Assembly (NCBI RefSeq): GCF_009601765.2
Contig: NZ_CP045700.1
Coordinates: 62,001-126,000, forward strand
Reading direction: 5' to 3'
DNA: 64,000 bases
Origin: Vibrio algicola
GTDB lineage: Bacteria; Pseudomonadota; Gammaproteobacteria; Enterobacterales; Vibrionaceae
How positions within the stretch are numbered: position 1 is the first letter of the stretch; every line of letters starts with the position of its first letter. A program made the position numbers and the translations under genes. Below the pieces are notes generated by a model, which was given only the letters and a program-made list of their open reading frames with translations, ran no database searches and had not been told where the DNA came from. Shown one piece after another: positions 1 through 10,079 of the stretch.

Positions 1-30
1 CTTTATCGTCGTCAACTTTGCGACAGAACC
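1..30. mobile_element. Right end of an IS6-type element cut by the window edge
   Basis: Positions 17-30 read TTTGCGACAGAACC, the 14-bp terminal inverted repeat that also closes the IS6-type copies at 13965-13978 and 25907-25920. The bases just inside (GTCAAC before the repeat) match the 13150-13978 isoform. Only the last 30 bp lie in the window, so the state of the element cannot be judged. Confidence 0.8.
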
Positions 31-100
31 CTAAATAGGTGATTTAGTTAGCAAAAATAACATTAGCACTTGCTGTGTGTTATTTTTTGTATTAACGTCA

Positions 101-183
101 TGTTAACACCTTGTAAACGTATCGCGATTTCGATGTAAAATTTTATGTTACCACCTTGTAAACGTATCGCGATTTCGATGTAA
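101..183. repeat. Two 38-bp direct repeats, period 45 bp
   Basis: Positions 101-138 and 146-183 are identical except for one base (TGTTAACACC versus TGTTACCACC at the start). Each copy contains ATCGCGAT, a palindromic core, and the pair lies 99-181 bp upstream of the pilin start codon. They could be paired regulator-binding sites for the fimbrial operon or a simple duplication. The rest of 31-281 is AT-rich leader with no clear strong promoter. Confidence 0.75.
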
Positions 184-281
184 GTTGGTATGCGGTAATA
201 AAGTATCTGTAGGTAAGTAGAATTACAATATGGATGTTTAATATCTAATTAAATATAGAAATAAAGCGATAGAGGTTTTAT

Positions 282-809
282 ATGAAATATAAAAAATCAC
301 CCCAATTTTTTATGGTTATGGGATTACTTTCAGTTGGTATGACATCGGCATACGCTTCTTCTGGAGTAGTAAATTTTACAGGTAGTATTGTTGCTGATTC
401 ATGTACAGTTAACTCTGGAACAACTGATGTACAAGTCACTCTTGGTAATGTCTCTGCTGGTGATTTGCAAAGTGCTAATGATCACTCTACACATAAGAAT
501 TTTTCTATTAGCCTGACGGAGTGTCCCGCAAATAGTAATGTTGCTTTCCGTTTTGATGGTGAACAAGATGAGAATAATTCTAACCTGTTAAAAATAACAG
601 GTGGTGATACGGTAGCAACAGGGGTAGCCATCGGGTTATTTAATGCTGATGGGACTGCATTGGCATTAGGGGACGATAGCACTACATTTCCTATTGATGG
701 TAGTGGTAGTGGTAGTGCAAACTTTCAAGCTGCATATATTAGTACAGGAGCGGGAGCAACCGCTGGTGAGGCAAATGGTGTAGCTAATTTCACCATTATT
801 TATGATTAA
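282..809 (+). CDS. Major fimbrial subunit, type 1 pilin family
   Basis: This 175-aa protein has a Sec signal peptide ending near residues 24-26 (SAYA-SS) and a mature pilin of about 150 residues. The mature start (GVVNFTGSIVADSCTV) is the usual donor-strand region leading to the first disulphide cysteine, and the second cysteine is in LTECPANS. The C-terminus NFTIIYD keeps the penultimate tyrosine used for chaperone recognition. It is the first gene of a four-gene operon with chaperone, usher and tip subunit, so it is probably the shaft subunit polymerised outside the outer membrane. An AGAGG Shine-Dalgarno lies about 8 bp before the ATG. The family call is secure; receptor and serotype are unknown. 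Confidence 0.93.
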   Translation: MKYKKSPQFFMVMGLLSVGMTSAYASSGVVNFTGSIVADSCTVNSGTTDVQVTLGNVSAGDLQSANDHSTHKNFSISLTECPANSNVAFRFDGEQDENNSNLLKITGGDTVATGVAIGLFNADGTALALGDDSTTFPIDGSGSGSANFQAAYISTGAGATAGEANGVANFTIIYD

Positions 810-860
810 AACCTGAATTAATGAGGAGATGACTCCTCTGTTTTTTATAAAGGTAATGGT

Positions 861-1523
861 ATGACGATGAAAAGATTTATTTTATTATTGATAATGTTTA
901 TCAATATCCAACCAAGTTATGCAGGAATAAAGTTAGGAGGAACAAGAGTTATAATTCCTTCTAGTGTAAATGCCGCGCAAATGAATATATATAACACATC
1001 TGATTATCGTCCTTACCTTATACAGTCATGGGTTGAAGATAAGAACAACAAAAAAACACAGTCTTTTATCATTACACCTCCTCTTTTTAAGTTAACCGGA
1101 AAAAAAACTAATGCCATAAAAATTATAGCCAGAGATAAGTTTCCAGAAAACAAAGAATCTTTGTTCTGGCTAAATGTTAAGTCAATACCATCTTCTAAAA
1201 AAGGAGTTAATGATTTATTATTAGTTATTAATACGAAAATAAAATTAATATACAGACCGACTTCTCTTTCTATGAGCATCAAAGATGCAGTAGAACACAT
1301 TTCAATTACAAAAAAAAATAATACACTACATATTAACAATCAATCTCCATATTATTTTTCTTTTTACCGTATTAATGTAGGTAGTTATAAATTAGAAAAG
1401 TCCACTATGATTGCTCCTTTTGATAAAAAAACAATAGCCCTTCCTAAGGGAGTATCAGGAGAAATCTCATGGTCTTATATTAATGATTTTGGGGGTGTTT
1501 CTATTGGTAAAAAAGTAGATTAA
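861..1523 (+). CDS. Periplasmic fimbrial chaperone, PapD family
   Basis: This 220-aa protein has a signal peptide ending at about residue 21 (SYAG) and the two Ig-like domains of PapD/FimC chaperones. Visible family marks are the N-domain strand MNIYNTSDYRPYLIQSWVED, the ITPPLFKL segment that contributes subunit-binding residues, and the IKLIYRPTSL strand at the domain boundary. It would bind pilin subunits in the periplasm by donor-strand complementation and deliver them to the usher encoded immediately downstream. The gene follows the pilin by 51 bp and ends 1 bp before the usher ATG, which suggests coupled translation. Codon use is strongly AT-rich, like its operon neighbours. Confidence 0.93.
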   Translation: MTMKRFILLLIMFINIQPSYAGIKLGGTRVIIPSSVNAAQMNIYNTSDYRPYLIQSWVEDKNNKKTQSFIITPPLFKLTGKKTNAIKIIARDKFPENKESLFWLNVKSIPSSKKGVNDLLLVINTKIKLIYRPTSLSMSIKDAVEHISITKKNNTLHINNQSPYYFSFYRINVGSYKLEKSTMIAPFDKKTIALPKGVSGEISWSYINDFGGVSIGKKVD

Positions 1524-1524
1524 A

Positions 1525-3984
1525 ATGAATTTTAATAAGGTAAAATTCAGTTTAATAACTTTTCTATTTCTAACTCATATAAAAACCTTGTATGCGGAGG
1601 ATTATTTTTACCCTGGAGCATTAGACATTTCAAATTCAGTAGACACTACCTTTTTTGTCAAAAATCAATACATTCCAGGGTTTTACGATCTTAATGTGTA
1701 TCTAAACGGAAAATTTCAACAAAAAAATAAAATAAAATTTATTGACAAAAATGGGGAGTTAAAACCGGAAATTTCAAAGTCATATCTATTAAATCAGGGT
1801 GTTAAGGAAAATAAAAAATTAAGCTTAATTTCAAGCGATGATGTTATTAACGACTTGAATGAATATTATAAACAAGCAAGCTTTTCATATGATATTAATA
1901 AAGGAAGGTTTGACATTACTATTCCACAGGTAAATTTAAACCGTCGACTAGATGATAAACGAGACCCTAAGTCTTGGGATAACGGTATCAATGCATTTCG
2001 ATTAAATTATACACTTAATGGTAGTCACACTTTTACTCATCATGATAATTCTGAAAACTATTTTTTAAAGCTTGAACCCGGTATTAATTATGCTGGTTGG
2101 CGACTAAGGAGTAACTTTAGCTATGCAGAAGTTGATGAGTCAGTTAAAAAGAACATTTTCGGGACGCACGCAAGCCATGAAATAAGAAAATATCACTCAC
2201 AATTTAGCATTGGAGAAGTGTACACTAAAGATGATTTGTTTGAAAATAATGCGCTTTTAGGTGTTCAATTGTTTTCTGATGAAGAAATGAAACCTGATTA
2301 CCTAAGACAAAATACGCCATTAATTCAGGGAGTTGCCTACAGTAACGCTGTTGTTATTATTAAACAAAACGGTAATATTATTTATCAAATGAATGTTCCT
2401 CCTGGAGCATTTGAAATTAATGATTTAATTGTAAATAATCAAGCAGGGAATTTAGAAGTTACGGTAAAAGAGAGTTCAGGCAAAGATCATCAGTTTACTG
2501 TTCCTTTTAGTTCTACAGTATCAATGCAGCACGAAGGTCAGTGGAAATTTAGTTTATCAGCTGGTAAATACCAATCTCAAGATAATTATCATGATGAACC
2601 TGTTTTTTTTCAAGGTAGTTTTGCTTACGGTTTAAGTCGCCATCTAACCCTATTGGCAGGCACAGTTTATGCTGATAAGTACAACGCCTTAGCTTCGGGT
2701 GTGAACGTTGGGTTAAATAATTTTGGTGCTTTTTCTTTGGGCGTATCAAGGTCCTCTTATGATTCAGAAAATATCACACACAACAAGAATATTAATAACT
2801 TAACAGGTTACAGTTATAAAGTTGGTTACCAGAAAACATTATATGAATTTGGGACGACATTTGCTCTAGGACAGTATCAATATAATGGTCAAGATTATTA
2901 TGATTTTGAAGAATCAAATCGTAATGATGATTATACTTCAAGTGGTTTTAATAATAAAAAAAAATCTCGTTATGAATTAAGCTTAAATCAAAACTTAGGT
3001 GGTTATGGTTCCATTAATGCAGCTATCTATAGGCAAGACTATCGAGATAACAGTTTCAAAGATATCAATTATAACATTAACTATACTGTTAATGTATTTG
3101 GTGCAAATATATCTTTAAATTATAATAAAACCGAATCTCAGATATCGAGTAATGCTTATAATATTGGTATGAACGTCCAATATCGCCTTGGTAGTAATGA
3201 TAATCCTATATATACATCTTATAATATTAACAATGATAATGAAGGTAATACATCACAAGAAGTGACGCTAAGTGGTTCATCTGATGATAATACTCTTAAT
3301 TATTATGTTACAAATGGCTATCGTAATGATTTTTCTCATTCTTATCATAGATTGGGTGCTAATTATATAACAGAACATGGTCGTTATGCATTGAATTATT
3401 CGCATGAAGATTCATCAGATACGATAGGCTATGATATGAATGGAGGTATCATTATTAATAATAATCAAGTGACTTTTAGTCAATATCTTGCCGAAACCAT
3501 TGGTATTGTTAAATTAGATAATGGTCATGGTACTAAGATCAAAAACCAAACAGGTGTCAAAGTTGATAATAATGGCTATGCTGTGATCAGTAATATTAGG
3601 CCTTATAATTATATGAATATAGATATTGATACTTTAACCTTACCCAATAATCTTGAAGTTATGGAAAATCGTTCTCGTGTTATGCCAACACGTGGCGCCA
3701 TTGTTCAAAAGAAATTTGATGGTAATTGGGGCTATAAAGCGATTATTCATATTACTTATGTCAATCAAAAACTGCCTTTCGGTAGTGTTGTTAGGTTGGT
3801 GAATACTAAAAGAAACCGATCTCAAGGGATTATAGATGAATTTGGTGATGTATATTTAACAGGATTACCCAAAAAAGGCACCTTAAAAGTAAGTTGGGGA
3901 GGGGATAGAAAAGACACTTGCTATGTCGATTTTAATATCTATAACGATGACCTTAATGTTTTATCTGAAAATTGCCATAAGTAG
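1525..3984 (+). CDS. Outer-membrane fimbrial usher, FimD/PapC family
   Basis: This 819-aa protein is close to the usual usher length. A signal peptide (to about residue 24, TLYA-ED) precedes the N-terminal chaperone-binding domain (DYFYPGALDISN). The barrel and plug region includes the family motif around residues 240-310 (SDEEMKPDYL, then IQGVAYSNA and VPPGAFEINDL). The C-terminus has two small domains and a Cys pair (DTCYVDF and SENCHK). It forms the outer-membrane pore that catalyses subunit polymerisation. The gene is intact and lies between chaperone and tip subunit. Many tyrosine- and asparagine-rich strands are typical of the barrel. Confidence 0.95.
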   Translation: MNFNKVKFSLITFLFLTHIKTLYAEDYFYPGALDISNSVDTTFFVKNQYIPGFYDLNVYLNGKFQQKNKIKFIDKNGELKPEISKSYLLNQGVKENKKLSLISSDDVINDLNEYYKQASFSYDINKGRFDITIPQVNLNRRLDDKRDPKSWDNGINAFRLNYTLNGSHTFTHHDNSENYFLKLEPGINYAGWRLRSNFSYAEVDESVKKNIFGTHASHEIRKYHSQFSIGEVYTKDDLFENNALLGVQLFSDEEMKPDYLRQNTPLIQGVAYSNAVVIIKQNGNIIYQMNVPPGAFEINDLIVNNQAGNLEVTVKESSGKDHQFTVPFSSTVSMQHEGQWKFSLSAGKYQSQDNYHDEPVFFQGSFAYGLSRHLTLLAGTVYADKYNALASGVNVGLNNFGAFSLGVSRSSYDSENITHNKNINNLTGYSYKVGYQKTLYEFGTTFALGQYQYNGQDYYDFEESNRNDDYTSSGFNNKKKSRYELSLNQNLGGYGSINAAIYRQDYRDNSFKDINYNINYTVNVFGANISLNYNKTESQISSNAYNIGMNVQYRLGSNDNPIYTSYNINNDNEGNTSQEVTLSGSSDDNTLNYYVTNGYRNDFSHSYHRLGANYITEHGRYALNYSHEDSSDTIGYDMNGGIIINNNQVTFSQYLAETIGIVKLDNGHGTKIKNQTGVKVDNNGYAVISNIRPYNYMNIDIDTLTLPNNLEVMENRSRVMPTRGAIVQKKFDGNWGYKAIIHITYVNQKLPFGSVVRLVNTKRNRSQGIIDEFGDVYLTGLPKKGTLKVSWGGDRKDTCYVDFNIYNDDLNVLSENCHK

Positions 3985-3994
3985 AGGATATAAA

Positions 3995-4936
3995 ATGTTC
4001 AACCATGCACATTTATTGAAAATAAAAACATACACATTCGGATGTTTAGGAATGTTTTTTATTTCTTCATCAGCTTATGCAAATTGTGCATATTTTCCAC
4101 CTGCGGGCCAAATATTTAATAGAAATTTTGGTGACATCAGTGATAATTACTACACAGCTAAAGTTGGGGATGTAATAGCAAGCTATACAGAGAGTTCTTT
4201 GACTCGTATGAGGTGTCCCGCCGGTACAGTTATCGAGGCGAGAATAGATGTCGGATCTCGTGAATATGGAAATATTTATCGAGTTCCCAATACTAATGTA
4301 GGATTTATGATCACAGATCATGTTGGTGCAGGCGATAATATCTTTCCTGGTGATATGATTTATCCATTTACGCTAACCTTGTCAGAGCCTTACACTGAAA
4401 GCACAGCACCAAGAGAGGTTAAGTTATATAAGCTCTCCAAACAGTTTGATGATGCAGTTAACTATCCTAGAACCACGATGTCAGGCGTAGGGGCTGCTGG
4501 GTATTGGAATCGAACTATGATTGCATTTTCAATCAAAGTACCGACATGCACGATGGAAGATCAGGTAGTAAATATGGGAGAGCGCAGCTCTGTTGATATT
4601 CAAAAAGGTACTGTTGAGGCAGCTAGCTTTACAATTCGTGGTCAATGCATTAAAAAAACGAATATAGCTTTAACTTACACTCCTTTAACGGATATATTTA
4701 ATGCCGAGCAAGGGATATTTTCTTTATTTACAACAGGCGATTATGCCAAAGGTGTTGGTATCAAGTTAATGGATGCTAATAGCAATCCTATTCTTTTTAA
4801 TCAACCTATAAGCATTTCTCAGTCTGGAGACAACAGTTTTAGTGTTAACCTAAAGGCAAAATATGTACCAACAACGGGTAAAATAACAGCAGGAGAAGCA
4901 AACAGCGCAGTGAGTGTTAATATTACTTATCCATAG
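3995..4936 (+). CDS. Fimbrial tip subunit/adhesin, two-domain
   Basis: The 313-aa protein starts at ATG 3995, preceded by AGAGGA; an upstream in-frame ATG at 3923 lies inside the usher gene and lacks a good ribosome site. A signal peptide ends near SAYA-NCAYF. About 165 residues of unrecognised N-terminal domain follow, then a C-terminal pilin domain that starts near VPTCTMEDQVVNMG, has a second Cys at RGQC, and ends in the pilin-type motif VNITYP. This two-domain layout is that of FimH/PapG-like tip adhesins, with an N-terminal ligand-binding lectin and a C-terminal pilin domain. The ligand cannot be read from sequence. It is the last gene of the operon; an IS-like end starts at its stop codon. 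Confidence 0.85.
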   Translation: MFNHAHLLKIKTYTFGCLGMFFISSSAYANCAYFPPAGQIFNRNFGDISDNYYTAKVGDVIASYTESSLTRMRCPAGTVIEARIDVGSREYGNIYRVPNTNVGFMITDHVGAGDNIFPGDMIYPFTLTLSEPYTESTAPREVKLYKLSKQFDDAVNYPRTTMSGVGAAGYWNRTMIAFSIKVPTCTMEDQVVNMGERSSVDIQKGTVEAASFTIRGQCIKKTNIALTYTPLTDIFNAEQGIFSLFTTGDYAKGVGIKLMDANSNPILFNQPISISQSGDNSFSVNLKAKYVPTTGKITAGEANSAVSVNITYP

Positions 4937-4974
4937 GGACTGTTGCAAATAGTCTGAGTTGATAAATAAACCCC
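4936..4974. repeat. 39-bp IS-end-like repeat, copy 1
   Basis: This segment (GGGACTGTTGCAAATA...) matches 24929-24967 at about 34 of 39 positions, including CTGAGTTGATAAATAA. It begins exactly at the end of the fimbrial operon, and the second copy forms the end of the LysR gene. The GTTGCAAA motif resembles transposon ends, so it is probably the terminus of an otherwise deleted insertion sequence. The remaining 4975-5087 has no gene I can recognise. Confidence 0.55.
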
Positions 4975-5087
4975 AAGCTCTACAATTGACTCATAACATG
5001 CGTAGGTTACATTATGATAAACGATTATTTAGTGCTGAATTCGGGGTTAAGCTCTAAAAGCATCAGTATTTGTTAACCACTCATATC

Positions 5088-5642
5088 GGTTCTGTCGCAA
5101 ACTCAGATTGTGGGTTCTAAATTAAAGAGGCACTTTTCCTCAGATATAATTATGCAGCTAAAGAATAAAACTGCTCCCATGACGTCATTTCTTCTGAGTT
5201 AATCATCTGTCCTTGCTTAATCATGGAGCAGATTTCAACACCTGCCAAGGTTGATTCTGCACCAATCCAAGACTTCCATCCTAAACATTGATGCATTTTA
5301 CCTTTCACTTTTCGATGACTTTGTTCAACAATATTGTTGAGGTATTTAACTGCCAATACTTCGATCATACGCAACATGTATCCACCTAACCAAAGGCTAA
5401 TATTGATGGTATCTAACGCTGCTGCATTCGCGCCACTTTTATCGATAACAACTTTACTTGTCAATCCAATACTGCCTATCGCTTTATCAAAGAAGGCCCG
5501 TGCATCCTGTTCATTACGCGTTTCACTCAAATAGAAATCAATAATAGCGCCATACTTATCGACGGCTCTATAGTAGTAGACCCACTTACCTTTGACCTTA
5601 ATGTAGGTCTCATCCATGCGCCATGAATCAGCTACTTTACGT
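5088..5642 (-). mobile_element. Truncated IS6-type element (isoform A)
   Basis: The left terminal repeat GGTTCTGTCGCAAA is at 5088-5101. The sequence then follows the 13150-13978 copy almost base for base until about 5642, where it switches abruptly to a different sequence. The N-terminal third of the transposase gene and the other terminal repeat are missing, so this copy cannot move by itself. Confidence 0.85.
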
Positions 5643-5671
5643 GCATATTTCGGAGCATTCCGATCAGTCAT
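5150..5671 (-). pseudogene. IS6-family transposase, C-terminal fragment
   Basis: From ADSWRMDETYIKVKG onward this is the DDE catalytic domain of an IS6-family transposase: first D in MDETY, second D in VIDKSG, final E in NNIVEQSHRKVKGKM. The first ten codons (MTDRNAPKYA) come from unrelated adjoining DNA, and the helix-turn-helix N-terminus is missing. It is nearly identical to the copy at 13212-13904; one difference is GSIGLTS here versus GSSGLTS there. Confidence 0.85.
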
Positions 5672-5866
5672 TTCGGGATTATCCGATCACCCATTTCGGT
5701 TTAAATCGATCACTGATTCCGCGATTATCCGATCACTTTTAGCCTAACTCCGAAATCGGTGATCGGAATAGCGAAAACCGCGATCGTAATGGCCGAAATC
5801 TTTCCTTTTTCTCTTTTAAATCAATAGCTCGCTATTCTTTACTTCTTAAACAAGAAAGAAAGGAAG
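5643..5866. repeat. CCGATCA-rich segment, possible IS21-type end
   Basis: Between about 5655 and 5785 the motif CCGATCA (or its complement TGATCGG) and ATTTCGG recur several times at irregular spacing. Multiple short terminal repeats of this kind are known at the ends of IS21-family elements. No istA or istB coding sequence is present, so it would be a remnant. 5787-5866 shows nothing recognisable. Confidence 0.4.
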
Positions 5867-5930
5867 TGTAGTGGTACGGTGATTTTGGCCACCTAATTAG
5901 AGGTGATATCATCACCTCATATATCAATAG

Positions 5931-7045
<1,115 letters not shown>

Positions 7046-7089
7046 GTTTTGTGACTCTTGTCCATGATCATATAGTGAAGGAGTCAATA

Positions 7090-8166
7090 ATGAATACCAG
7101 TACAATCTCATCTTATGTCATTGGTGGAGTGGATACTCATAAAGATATCCACGTTGCTGCCATCGTCAATGATTCTAATCAAGTATTATCAAGTGAATAC
7201 TTCCCAGCAACCCGCCATGGATATAAGGAAATGCTAAAGTGGATGTCTTCATTTGGTAAAATATCACGTGTGGGTATTGAGTGTTCAGGGACGTATGGTT
7301 TGGGCTTGCTTCGTTATATGCAAAGCAGTGGCATTGAAGTATTGGAAGTAACAGCACCAGATAAGGTTGATCGAAGAAAACGAGGCAAGGATGACACAAT
7401 AGACGCAGAAAATGCTGCTCATGCCGCGTATAGTAAATTACGCACGGTGACGCCAAAGACGCGAGATGGGATGGTTGAGTCGCTAAGAATACTTAAAGGT
7501 TGCCGTAAAACAGCAATGGCAGCTCGAACTGTTGCCCTTCAGATGATTAGAACGAGCATTGTATCTTCCCCCGACGAAATAAGAGATACATTAAGACATA
7601 TGACTCGTATGACTTTGATTCGCACACTAGCATCAAGCAGACCTGATTTAACAGCTTACAAAAATATTTCTAGCGCATATAGGATCGTATTTAAATCCTT
7701 AGCTCGTAGATATCTTGAACTTCATGACGAGATTGCGGATTTAGATAAAATGATTTCTTCTATCGTTGACATGCTTGCTCCTGAATTAATCGAACAAAAA
7801 GCCGTTGGATACGAATCCGCCGCACAATTATTGATAACGTTGGGTGATAACCCTGAACGTTTAAACTCTGAATCTAGTTTTGCTGCGTTATGTGGAGTTA
7901 GCCCTATACCTGCATCCTCAGGAAAAACCAATAGACACAGGCTTAATCGAGGTGGTGATAGAGCTGCAAATAGTGCACTCCATATTATTGCGATTGGTAG
8001 ACTTAGAACTGAGCAGCGTTCAAAGGATTACATCAAAAAACGAACGGCTGATGGATTATCAAAAATGGAAGCTATACGCTGCTTAAAAAGATACATAGCA
8101 CGTGAAATTTATTACCTTTTGAAAAATAGAAACGCCTTAATCAACAGTATACAAATAACGACTTGA
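7090..8166 (+). CDS. IS110-family transposase (bridge-RNA-guided recombinase)
   Basis: The 358-aa protein starts at ATG 7090 with AAGGAG six bases upstream; a GTG at 7051 is an alternative without such a site. The N-terminal RuvC-like DEDD domain shows the first Asp in GGVDTHKD, Glu in GIECSGTYG, and the Asp pair in DDTIDAENAA. The C-terminal Tnp_IS110 domain contains AALCGVSPIPASSGK with the SSG serine expected to form the covalent DNA link, then HRLNRGGDRAANSALH. All catalytic residues appear present and the frame is open, so this element may be active. The stop codon overlaps the promoter-like TTGACT at the element's right end. Confidence 0.93.
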   Translation: MNTSTISSYVIGGVDTHKDIHVAAIVNDSNQVLSSEYFPATRHGYKEMLKWMSSFGKISRVGIECSGTYGLGLLRYMQSSGIEVLEVTAPDKVDRRKRGKDDTIDAENAAHAAYSKLRTVTPKTRDGMVESLRILKGCRKTAMAARTVALQMIRTSIVSSPDEIRDTLRHMTRMTLIRTLASSRPDLTAYKNISSAYRIVFKSLARRYLELHDEIADLDKMISSIVDMLAPELIEQKAVGYESAAQLLITLGDNPERLNSESSFAALCGVSPIPASSGKTNRHRLNRGGDRAANSALHIIAIGRLRTEQRSKDYIKKRTADGLSKMEAIRCLKRYIAREIYYLLKNRNALINSIQITT

Positions 8167-8173
8167 CTCTTAG

Positions 8174-8488
<315 letters not shown>

Positions 8489-8499
8489 TGACCACTACA

Positions 8500-8826
8500 G
8501 TATATATAGCCAAACAAAACATGCAGCTCGATGGTTCTATGCAATCAAAAATAACCGCTACAGTTCTGGGGCTTGCTGCAGAAATCGAGCGAGAGTTTAT
8601 CTCGATGCGAACCAAAGAGGCGTTAGCTGCCAGAAAACAAAACGGTATGATACTCGGTAGACCTAAAGGCCAGGCCATTAAATTAAAGCTTGATAATAAA
8701 CGTGACCAAATTGAAAAATACCTCAATATGGGATTAGGATTGCGCCCGACAGCAAAACTTATCGACGAAGCACCTAGCACTTTGCGCGACTATATGAAAA
8801 GACGCGATCTCAAACTCAATCCATAG
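8500..8826 (+). pseudogene. Serine resolvase, C-terminal fragment
   Basis: The reading frame opens directly at the IS3 end and lacks the catalytic N-terminus. It shows the resolvase central helix region (SMQSKITATVLGLAAEIERE, then MRTKEALAARK) and a C-terminal DNA-binding helix-turn-helix (GLRPTAKLIDEAPSTLRDYM). The residual frame is about 108 codons; a complete enzyme is about 190-200 aa. No matching N-terminal half was seen on the other side of the IS3 element, so the insertion was followed by deletion or rearrangement. Confidence 0.8.
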
Positions 8827-8947
8827 TGTCCATAAAGGTGTACTTTTGATGCACTTAAAATTTCCCCACGCATGACTGTTCAAAAAGTCCTAATATGATA
8901 TTGTAAACATGTACATAATTTTATTTAGAACTTATTGAGCACTTTTT

Positions 8948-9505
8948 ATGTTGATCGGCTATGCACGAGTCAGTTCCAAAGAACAATCCTTAAAAATTCA
9001 AATTGAACAGCTCAAGCAACTGGGTTGCGATAAAGTTTTTCAAGAAAGCGCCAGTGGTAAAGATTCAGAACGTGAACAACTTAATGCCATGCTCGATTTT
9101 GCACGTGAGGGTGACACCATCCATGTGATGAAAGTGGATAGGTTAGCGCGTAATACTATCGATGCGCTGCAAATTGCTGACCAATTATCCCAAAAAGGTG
9201 CTGGCTTAATTTTTCATGATCTCGGCAATGTCGATATTAACAGCGATGTAGGGCGAGTGATCTACACCACCATATCCGCTTTTGCTGAAATGGAAAGAAA
9301 GCGCATCTTACAGCGTTGTAATGAGGGCAGGGAGCGCGCTAAAGCAGAAGGGCGACATCTGGGCCGTTTTCCTAATGAAGCTTTACATCAGCGCATACAA
9401 GAGCTTGCAGAGCGAGGTATGAACAAGCACGCGATCAGTAAAGAACTGGGATGCAGTCGGACGACGGTTTATCGAGTATTGGAGCGAAGCAATGCTAGAT
9501 ATTAA
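8948..9505 (+). CDS. Serine recombinase, Tn3-resolvase/invertase family
   Basis: The 185-aa protein is full length. The catalytic serine is in GYARVSSKEQS near residue 10, the arginine-containing active-site segment is KVDRLARN (about residues 60-67), and the long E helix is SAFAEMERKRILQRCNEGRERAK. The C-terminal helix-turn-helix is KHAISKELGCSRTTVYRVL. Such enzymes resolve cointegrates or invert short segments between res/hix sites. The start is ATG at 8948; the upstream AT-rich 8827-8947 could contain its binding site. The 3' end overlaps the next gene by 14 bp, suggesting co-expression. Confidence 0.9.
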   Translation: MLIGYARVSSKEQSLKIQIEQLKQLGCDKVFQESASGKDSEREQLNAMLDFAREGDTIHVMKVDRLARNTIDALQIADQLSQKGAGLIFHDLGNVDINSDVGRVIYTTISAFAEMERKRILQRCNEGRERAKAEGRHLGRFPNEALHQRIQELAERGMNKHAISKELGCSRTTVYRVLERSNARY

Positions 9506-10079
9506 TGAACAACTTTTATTGAAACGAGCTGGATGTTTAAATAAAATCGATCCTTATCATAGTTACCATAAATCGTATCAATATTTTGTTTCTTTCTTTG
9601 CTAATAAACAAGAGTTAACAGAATCAGATTTAATTATTGGTGCCAATTTTACCTATGGTTGGATGCCAACAATTCTAAATTTTAAAAGTGCTGATTTTGA
9701 TCAGGCCGTTTTGATATTAAATCGAGCTAAAAGCCCAATAATGATCAGTGATATTGAAATAATACTATTAAAAAAATTAATCAATAACTCTCTTGTTGGT
9801 GTATCAAAACTGCTGCATTTTGTAAACCCAGAACTATATGCTATTTGGGATAGTAGAGTTTGTTATTTTTTAACTGGGAAATCATACAAGCAAAAAGTTG
9901 AAAATATTGATTTATTCAAGGAATACTTAAACCTCTGTCATAGAGTCAGCCATCACAAAAATTTTGAATCTATTCATAGGCAATTTATTTGTAAAGTAGG
10001 CTATGAAGTTTCACCAATGAGAACACTAGAACAAATAATGTTTATAGAACATGCTCATCCATTAAATGATGAAAATTAA
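9492..10079 (+). CDS. Hypothetical protein, 195 aa
   Basis: I do not recognise this protein with certainty. It has no signal peptide or membrane segment and is AT-rich and lysine/asparagine-rich. The region around residues 108-128 (VGVSKLLHFVNPELYAIWDS) resembles the SK-hHh.-P.-.W/D pattern of several small uncharacterised families with helix-hairpin-helix-like cores, but this is only a motif impression. The gene overlaps the resolvase stop by 14 bp, so it is probably cargo co-transcribed with the recombinase. A 15-bp imperfect inverted repeat follows at 10116-10151. Confidence 0.65.
   Translation: MLDINEQLLLKRAGCLNKIDPYHSYHKSYQYFVSFFANKQELTESDLIIGANFTYGWMPTILNFKSADFDQAVLILNRAKSPIMISDIEIILLKKLINNSLVGVSKLLHFVNPELYAIWDSRVCYFLTGKSYKQKVENIDLFKEYLNLCHRVSHHKNFESIHRQFICKVGYEVSPMRTLEQIMFIEHAHPLNDEN

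Noticed and set aside
482..682. Antisense gene in the pilin
   Set aside because: It is a mirror frame of the pilin coding sequence without a ribosome site or family resemblance.
3923..3994. Upstream start of the fimbrial tip subunit
   Set aside because: It would extend 62 bp into the usher gene, lacks a ribosome site and would put the signal peptide in the middle. ATG 3995 is preferred.
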